Assembly: GCF_048544455.1 (NCBI RefSeq)
Contig: NC_133534.1
Location: 120,366,269-120,430,268 of the forward strand
Direction of reading: 5' to 3'
Origin: Silene latifolia
Lineage: Eukaryota > Streptophyta > Magnoliopsida > Caryophyllales > Caryophyllaceae
Length of the DNA stretch: 64,000 nucleotides
Under the pieces are notes generated by a model that saw nothing but the letters and a program-made list of their open reading frames with translations, did no database searches and was not told the origin of the DNA. A program made the translations under genes and the position numbers. This document shows positions 57,420 through 64,000 of this stretch, one piece after another. Position 1 is the first letter of the stretch, and every line of letters begins with the position of its first letter.

Positions 57420-59327
57420 GAGGCCACGTAAATTTTTCCATGTGTTTTTCATAAAACGGTTTTGAAACGATGAATTTGTGCATTGAAAACCGTGCGGCTG
57501 TTTTACACGGCTGTCTTGGGTTGTTTTTCGATTTGTTCTTTTACATGTTGTTATTTTATACGGAGATTATAGCAACATGTCAAGTTTTGTCAATTGTTAA
57601 ATTGTTTTTATGCGTTTTTGATCAAAATTGTTTTGGTTTTGTATCGTAAAACCTGTTTTCACGAGGGTTTTGAATTTTCAGCCTTGTTTGCATTCGATCG
57701 AGCGTATTTCTACTCGATCGAGTGCTATTTCTGTCTTGTTTTTGCTCGATCGAGTCCCTGTTGTACTCGATCGACCCTTTTTCAAAACCCTACTGCTCGA
57801 TCGAGTTGTCCTCGTACTCGATCGAGTAGATTTGCTGATAAAGGTACTCGATCGACCACCAGTTTAGTCGATCGAGCACTTTCTGTTTGGCAACCCTCTC
57901 GATCGACTTGCGTTCAGTTGATCGAGAGCCCTTTCGTTCCTCGATCGAGCACACTGTGCCCCTGGATCGAGGGATTTCTTTTTGATGACTTTGAAAATTT
58001 ATTCCTTTTGCTTTAAATTTTCTTTTGGCTACAAAATGTACATTATACGGATATTGTACACTCGCTATGATTGTGAAACGGTTCACACACGTACCATTAA
58101 GTTATTTTAAAGCGTATTTAAAGTAACGGATTGTAATGGATTAAAATTAAATGATAGAAGCGGTTTTATCACATGAATTTTAATCATTAAAAGGTGGTTT
58201 GGATAAATTTAACATAATTACGGAATTATGTCACGAATGAATTTGTTTTTAGTTGATGCATTTTTATTTATCGTTAATTTTGAATCCTTGTGAATGCCTT
58301 TTATTACGTATTTAATTTTACAATCAGTTGTAACTTAGTGTGGCCTTAGTAGAACGTGTTACCGTAATGATGGAACACGGTCTTGGTTGTATTTTGAGAT
58401 CTCGTATCTCCGTTTTGGATTTTTCACTTGTAATTACAGTTTTAATTAGAATGTAAATAGGTTTATTTTTGTAATTTCAATTGTAATTTTGAGAAGACCA
58501 AAGATGGAGACCGAATGCTCACTCCCGCTACTTGGATCAAGATGGAACATCAAGACAAGCTTTTCGGGTCCATCGGTGGATTCCAAAGTTGTATTATGTT
58601 CTTATACTAGGATAGGCCACACTAGGACCTTTTTATTTACGTATTGCATTCTTTTATTTATTTTTCGCAACGATAATATGCATCATATTCCGCCTAAAAA
58701 CCAAACCACCTATTTATTGCATGAAAACTGACACATATAGAGGTCACGAGTTAGTTTTCATTGACATTCTCATGTCACACGTTTTAAAGCCGTCATCTAA
58801 ATTAATTCATTCACGACAGACGCTAGTTATTCGTTCACTTAAAATGAATTAAAACTTAGTTGATGGGATCTTCCTCGTATAAACCAAAATTGAGAACGGT
58901 CTTTATAGGTCAAACTCCAATGAGTCCCTTCTTCGTCGGTAGGCATAATATGACCCCTTCTACGTCGGGTAAGTTGGAACCGATTGACCTATTTTATCTC
59001 AACACTATGGTCACTCGTACGATCCTGTGACTATGGTGGACTATAGATAGGATTTACGGAAATCTATCGACCAAGAGTTCTTCCGGAAGAATTAGCTAAA
59101 CAGTTGGCTTATCAATTTACAGAAATTGAGTCTTGGGATCACTTGTATCATTCTTGAGGGAGATCAATTATGCAAGTGGAAGAGTCTACATGTTTAAAAT
59201 GAATTTTAAATAGACTTAAATCACCTCGATGAGTTGCTTATTTCGTTTTGTTTTTCTTTCTTTTTCAAAGTGTAGATCACGAATTTTTAATCGCTAAATA
59301 ACAAATGGTGGTTTCTACGATAACCCA
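57420..59327 (+). other. E leader, including palindrome array
   Basis: About 1.9 kb untranslated. It holds the TCGATCGA array (57693-57972). Part of the remainder (about 58300-59260) is of the same style as the N1 leader, with phrases such as GAGATCTCGTATC and ACTAGGACC. Open stretches over the array are repeat artefacts. Confidence 0.7.
57693..57972. repeat. Array of CTCGATCGAG palindromes in the E leader
   Basis: Ten exact TCGATCGA cores and two variants (TTGATCGA, GGATCGA) within 280 bp, spaced about 17-32 bp apart, with unrelated spacers. Flanks vary (ACTCGATCGAGTA, GCTCGATCGAGTC, TCTCGATCGACTT). The core also occurs in the T LTR at 24201-24294. Confidence 0.9.
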
Positions 59328-60069
59328 ATGTCAAGTGCCACATTGGACCGTGAGTCCCGGCCGGATCTTCATGAATCGGATGAATCGGTCTACTCGATCA
59401 AGAATGATGGATCAAACTTCGCGGATCGGGAGGCGGCATTACGGAATCTGCCGCTGCCGACGGAAGCTCAAATATCTCTTGGAGCCCATCCCGGCAAACC
59501 CAGGTCCCACGGCTAGAGCTGCTGAAATCACCAAGTTTAATGATTTCTGTATGGAAGCGGGTGCGATTAAAAACGTACTCATTTTTGCAATGGAACCCAA
59601 TTTGCAGAAACGCTTCATAGCCCATGGTGCAAACAAGATTTTCACCACGCTCACCAAGGAATTCTCGAAAGCACCGAGAATCGTGACCTATGAGCATACC
59701 ACTCGCTTCTTTGATGCGAGACTCCAGAAGGGCCAACCGGTTAGCCCACACATTCTCAGCATGATTGAGAATGTCGAGAAGCTGGAGACCTTTAATTGTA
59801 ACATCAGCGAGAACATTGTTATCGACCGCATACTTCACTCACTCCACGATGGTTATTCGCAATTTAGAGCGAATTACTATATGAATGATTTAAAGAAAAC
59901 TCCCCATGAACTGCACTCCCTCCTCGTACAGACCGAGAAGGACATGAAGTCCAGTGGGAGCATGAAACAGGATGTTCTCGTTGTGTCAAACAAAGGGAAA
60001 GGTAAGGGCAAAGCTCAGGCAAACCTAGCGAGAGGTAAGGCGAAGTTCAAGAAGTCGGGTTCGAGGTAA
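59328..60069 (+). pseudogene. E gag
   Basis: The N-terminal sense is at 59328-59516 (MSSATLDRESRPDLHESDES), and a frameshift near 59510 moves it into the frame that is open to 60069. The core holds KFNDFCMEAGAIKNVLIFAMEP, TYEHTTRFFDARLQKGQPVSPHI and RILHSLHDGYSQFRANYYMND, followed by a Lys/Gly-rich region (NKGKGKGKAQANLARGKAKF). A stop at 60067 precedes the zinc knuckle, which is in the same frame. This is a copia gag that would form particles. Confidence 0.85.
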
Positions 60070-60429
60070 GAGTGGGTCGGTGAGTCGAGCACCTCATCGG
60101 GCGCGACAAAGAGCAAGAATGAAAACATGGAATGCCATCATTGCCACAAGATTGGGCATTGGAGACGCACATGTCCTGTTTATCATGAGGACTTAAAGGC
60201 AGGTCGTGTTAAACCTGTTGGTATGTCTTCCTCTTCTTCTACTTTTATTCATATGATTGAGATTAACCACGCAAGTTACGGAACTTGGGTACTTGATACT
60301 GGTTGTGGTTCTCATCTGTGTAATCATGTGCAGGGGCTCCAAAACATCGAACCCCTCGTAAAGGGTGAGGTGGACCTGCGTGTTGGGAATGGAGCAAGAG
60401 TAGCGCCATCTCAAAGGGGACATATGTGA
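60070..60429 (+). pseudogene. E zinc knuckle and protease
   Basis: In the same frame as gag after the stop. CCHC knuckle CHHCHKIGHWRRTC lies at about 60133. The protease active site is TWVLDTGCGSHLCNHVQGLQ (about 60283-60345), with the DTG triad intact. The frame ends at 60427, and the rest of the protease is not clearly open until 60577. Confidence 0.87.
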
Positions 60430-61808
60430 TCCGCTTCCTAGCGGATTTGAGTTGTCATTATATGATGCTATTATGTACCTAGTCTTTCTAAAAACATTAT
60501 TTCTGTTTTCGCACTTGACAAACTTGGATTTTCATTTGTAATAGAGAATAATTCTGGCATTTTCTCATTACACAATATGATTTATGGCAAGGCAGTCTCC
60601 ATGAATGGAATTTATGTTTTAGATCAGACCACGGAAATATTACACGTAATGAATAAAAAGTTAAAGGTTGGTGACAAAGATCAAACGTATCTATGGCACT
60701 GCCGTATGGGACACATTAATGAGAAACGCGTTAAACAGCTCATCAAAAATGGAGCTATCTCGGCCTTTGATTTTCAATCATTTGGCACGTGTGAATCATG
60801 TCTCATCGGTAAGATGACTCGGATTTCCTTCAAAGGTGTTGGCATGCGCGCTGCTGACCTATTAGGGCTCATACACACCGATGTATGTGGTCCTATGTCA
60901 ATCACCGCACGAGAAGGCTATAGGTATTTCATCACTTTCACGGACGATTTGAGTAGATATGGCTATGTCTACTTAATGAAGCACAAAAGTGAATCCTTTG
61001 AGAAATTCAAGGAATACCGAGAATAGGTAGAACCTATTAGGTAGAAAGATTAAAACACTACGTTCGGATCGTGGTGGCGAGTATCTTTCTCATGAGTTTG
61101 ATCAACACCTAAAGGACTGTGGGATTGCCCTACGAGTTAACTCCACTGGAACACCTCAATTTGAATGGTGTGTCCGAACGGAGAAATCGAACACTACTTG
61201 ATATGGTTCGATCCATGATGAGTCACACGATTTTACCTGATTCATTATGGGGTTATGCTCTTTTGTCAGCCGCTCTAATACTTAACCGAAGTCCGTCTAA
61301 AGCTGTTGACAAGACTCCATATGAACTATGGAAGGGAACGGTCCCTAACTTGTCCTTTATACGGGTTTGGGGCTGCGAGGCTTATGTCAAGTGGAGACAC
61401 GAGGATAAGCTCGGCCCGCGATCGGTCAAGACATACTTTATAGGTTATCCTAAAGGAACGCTTGGTCATTACTTTTATTCGCCAACCGAACAACGTGTTT
61501 TTGTTGCGGCTAGTGCGACATTCTTAGAGAAGGAATTTCTCGAGAATGCAAAGAGTGATAGAACCTTCGAACTGTCGGAGATTCCAGAACCAAGTACCGA
61601 GCAATCATTGGAGGAATCTATTCCTTCAATCCCGGCTGCGGTAAACATTCCTGAGGAACCTAGGAGGTCGGGAAGAGTCTCTATTCCTCCAGACAGATAC
61701 ATTGGTATGGTCGAGGAACATGACATAGATGACGTTCTACTCTTAACGAGTAGTGAACCCGCAACCTATAAAGGTGCCATGACGATTCGACTCAAAGCTA
61801 TGGCTTGA
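60430..61808 (+). pseudogene. E GAG-pre-integrase and integrase
   Basis: The open stretch 60577-61026 has MIYGKAVSMNGIYVLDQ, LWHCRMGHINEKRVKQLIKN with the zinc-type CESCLIGK, and the first catalytic Asp in IHTDVCGPMSITAREGYRYF. A stop at 61024 and a frameshift follow. The second Asp is visible as sense around 61065-61090 (RSDRGGEYLS). The stretch 61119-61808 resumes with Glu in NGVSERRNRTLLDMVRSMMS, then PYELWKGTVPNLSFIRVWGC and FIGYPKGTLGHYFYSP. All three catalytic residues can be found but in different frames. Confidence 0.87.
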
Positions 61809-61812
61809 GGCC

Positions 61813-62520
61813 ATGCAATCCGAGATGGACTCCATGTATGAGAACAACGTGTGGGATCTTGTTGACTTACCTGCTAAGGTTCGTCCCCTTCAATGCAAAT
61901 GGCTTTACAAGATAAAGCATTTTGTGGAAGGTCAACAAGATATCTACAAAGCACGACTAGTTGCTAAAGGTTTCACCCAAGTGCCAGGTTTGCACTACGA
62001 TGAGATTTTTGCACCCGTAGTCATGCTGCGTTCCATTCGGATTATCTTAGCGATTGCCGCTTTTCATGACTATGAAATTTGGCAAATGGACGTGAAAACC
62101 GCCTTCTTAAACGGCTTTTTGGAGGAAGAGTTGTACATGGTACAACCCGAAGGTTTCATTGATCCAGAACATCCTAAGAAAGTGTGCAAGCTTAAGCGTT
62201 CCATTTATGGACTTAAGCAAGCATCAAGGAGTTGGAATCATCGCTTCGACCAAGTGATAAAAGAAAATGGATTTACTCGATCGGTCGAGGAACCATGTCT
62301 ATATATCAAGTCGAGTGGGAGCAAGATTGTCTTCCTAATATTGTATGTTGACGACATACTCCTGATTGGGAATGACATACCTCTCTTAACTTCGGTGAAA
62401 GTATGGTTGAAAAACCATTTCCAGATGAAAGATCTGGGAGAGGCACAAAGAATTCTAGGCATCCGTATCTATCGAGATAGATCACGACGGATGTTATCTC
62501 TCGATCAGAGTCTTACATAG
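61813..62520 (+). pseudogene. E reverse transcriptase
   Basis: 235 open residues: [74 protein letters not shown] and the catalytic LYVDDILLIGND (about residues 175-186), ending LGEAQRILGIRIYRDRS. A stop follows at 62518, and the remaining RT blocks continue in another frame at 62546-62791 (KKGFLPMAPG, PYASAIGSIMYAMICTRPDV). Confidence 0.9.
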
Positions 62521-62545
62521 ACAAAGTCCTAGAGAGATTCAAAGC

Positions 62546-63236
62546 ATGACTAACTCCAAGAAGGGGTTCCTTCCTATGGCTCCAGGGGTGCATTTGAGCA
62601 AGTCTCAGGCACCAGAGACACCGGAAGAGAAAGAGCGCATGACACGGATTCCTTATGCTTCGGCAATAGGATCAATCATGTATGCCATGATATGCACACG
62701 TCCGGACGTGGCATATGCATTGAGTATGACAAGTCGATTCCAACAAAGCATCCGGGTGAATCACATTGGTGGTTGTCAAGAACATTCTTAAGTACCTCCG
62801 GAGGACTAAAGATTGGGCATTGACTTATGGAGGCTCTCAAAAGCTATGCGCAACCGATTCTGCAGATGCTAGCTTCCAAACGGATCGAGATGACTCGAAA
62901 TCTCGGTCTGGATTCGTTTTTACTCTTAATGGCGCCGATCAGTGGAAGAGTTCGAAACAAACTATTACATGCAGATTCTACGATCGAGTCCGAGTACTAT
63001 GCCGCGTCGAAGCTACAAAGGAAGCGATATGGATGCGTCAATTCTTACATGGGCTCTCTGTAGTGCCTAGTTCGAATGACCCGATCACCATCTATTGCGA
63101 CAATAGTGGTGCCATCTTCCAAGCTAAGGAGCCAAAGTCTAGCAACAAGTCTAGACATGTACAACGGAAAGCTCATCTAATCCGAGATTACGTGGAGCAA
63201 AAGGAAGTAGTGATAGAAAAGATTGCTACGAGATAA
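62546..63236 (+). pseudogene. E RT end and RNase H
   Basis: 62546-62791 carries the last RT blocks. 62766-63236 carries RNase H with ILKYLRRTKDWALTYGG, DSADASFQTDRDDSKSRSGF, WKSSKQTI, EATKEAIWMRQFLHGL and ITIYCDNSGAIFQAKEPKSSNK. The segment around 62960-63010 holds the expected ADSTIESEYYAAS block in a neighbouring frame. At least two frameshifts are present. The protein would remove RNA from the hybrid. Confidence 0.87.
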
Positions 63237-63239
63237 TAA

Positions 63240-64000
63240 CATAGCGAGATCCTCTCACTAAAGCATTACGACAAGATAAGCATGAAGGGCATGTTAATTC
63301 CATGGGAATCAAACGTGTTCCTGAGTTGTAGTACTCTTTTATGGATTAGATTCATTCTCCTTTGTACTCTATACGACATCATCGTTTTGATATTTTATAT
63401 ATATATATTTTGTTTTTCATGTGGAATTGTACGACAATTTTGAACACCACAAAGTGAACTGAACAAACATCATATCTTTTTCAGTCCTTAATTGCCCACA
63501 TGAGCTGATAACTCTGGCAATTATTTTGTGACGTTGGTTGATGGTGGGTTCAACGAGCCATAAGTCAACCAGTTGGTGACCAATCACAAGAGGCGATTTA
63601 TACGGATATTTCGTAGGACACCATTGTGACATCGACGTGGAGTCCTAAATGTTCTATAACATTCCGTGCCCGGTCGTGGATAGGACCTCCATGGTGATCC
63701 TAAGAGTCGATTCTTTTGACTATCGACTGTCTCTTGAGACTACGGCAGATTTTGGGTGACTTTGGTTTCTTTCTCACGGTCATCCGTAACAGGGGGCCAA
63801 GTAGATTTTTTCTGGGTCATTTCATGCTGTGCTTAGATCGGAAGGAGTCGAGTTGAAGGAAATATTCAGCCTTTATCAGGTACTCGATATTTCTCAGGGC
63901 CACTCGAGGAGTCAGAATCGAAATGCATGGCCATGCTCGGATACGGATTCGTTTTATCAGTTAAGTTACTCTCTAGTCGGAGAAACCACTCTAGATACAG
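63240..64000 (+). other. E 3' region up to the window edge
   Basis: No gene. It contains an AT microsatellite (about 63395-63410) and, from about 63700, sequence homologous to N1 10540-10830 and N2: GAGTCGATTCTTTTGACTAT, GGGCCACTCGAGGAG, GCATGGCCATGCTCGGATAC and GGAGAAACCACTC. The purine tract and 3' LTR should follow just outside. Confidence 0.75.

Larger units (their letters stand above)
56409..64000 (+). mobile_element. Element E: Ty1/copia element, 3' LTR outside the window
   Basis: 5' LTR 56409-57405, initiator-Met PBS, a 1.9 kb leader with a palindrome array, gag, protease, integrase, RT, RNase H and a 3' region that ends just short of the expected purine tract. LTR stem-loop and 3' region are homologous to those of N1 and N2, so E is the coding relative of that non-autonomous family. 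Frameshifts and stops in gag and pol make it defective. Catalytic-box style is Tork/Angela-like, but I do not assign the lineage firmly. Confidence 0.9.

Noticed and set aside
57693..57972. CRISPR-like array of evenly spaced repeats in the E leader
   Set aside because: Repeats are 8-12 bp palindromes with uneven spacers of 10-20 bp, in a plant retrotransposon leader, with no cas genes. It is a palindrome array, reported as such.
57594..58086. Open frames of 80-140 codons across the E leader (both strands)
   Set aside because: These are repeat-driven open frames over the TCGATCGA array; the peptides are RSS/DRV-type repeats with no family.
1..64000. Search for a host protein-coding gene between elements
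   Set aside because: Every stretch could be assigned to an element or to its untranslated parts. No intron-exon gene with a recognisable product was seen.

Overview
This window is plant nuclear DNA made almost entirely of nested LTR retrotransposons. I recognise no ordinary host gene, tRNA, rRNA or CRISPR array. The element types present are plant lineages: Ty3/gypsy Tat with two RNase H domains, Ty3/gypsy Athila-like, and Ty1/copia SIRE-like with an envelope-like ORF. The host species cannot be read from the sequence. A Caryophyllales plant is only a guess, based on abundant CTCGATCGAG motifs.

Layout. (1) A minus-strand Tat element (T) spans 1 to about 24742. Reading leftward from its LTR it has PBS, leader, gag, protease, RT, RNase H, a second RNase H and integrase, and it runs off the left edge. 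Two related non-autonomous copia-type elements split it: N1 (3816-12943, plus strand, TSD CCCAT) between protease and RT, and N2 (15318-22847, minus strand, TSD TTTCA) inside gag. (2) At 24743 an Athila-like element A begins (plus strand). It carries gag-protease and an envelope-like ORF but no RT or integrase, and its 3' LTR is broken at about 34044. (3) The break holds a second Tat-type element C (LTR about 34045-34746, then gag and protease). (4) C is split by B (36079-45866, TSD GACTT), a complete LTR-to-LTR relative of A, also without RT or integrase. (5) C is split again at 46880 by D, a SIRE-like copia element with gag, pol and an envelope-like ORF. (6) D's envelope-like ORF is broken at 56409 by E, another copia element that runs past the right edge. 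The right side is therefore a stack T > A > C > D > E, and the 3' parts of A, C, D and E should lie in reverse order beyond position 64000.

All coding regions are damaged to some degree by stops, frameshifts or insertions, and every element looks unable to move on its own at present. B looks like one of the younger insertions, because its two LTRs are nearly identical outside one motif array.

The most interesting signals are not genes. Several families carry arrays of short family-specific palindromes: CTCGATCGAG in T and E, AATCCG-NN-CGGATT and AAGACG-NN-CGTCTT in A and B, and GTTATAGC...GCTATAAC in D. In addition, the LTRs of N1, N2 and E share an approximately 80 bp stem-loop cassette whose arms show compensatory changes, and a decayed copy of that cassette sits inside the body of N2.
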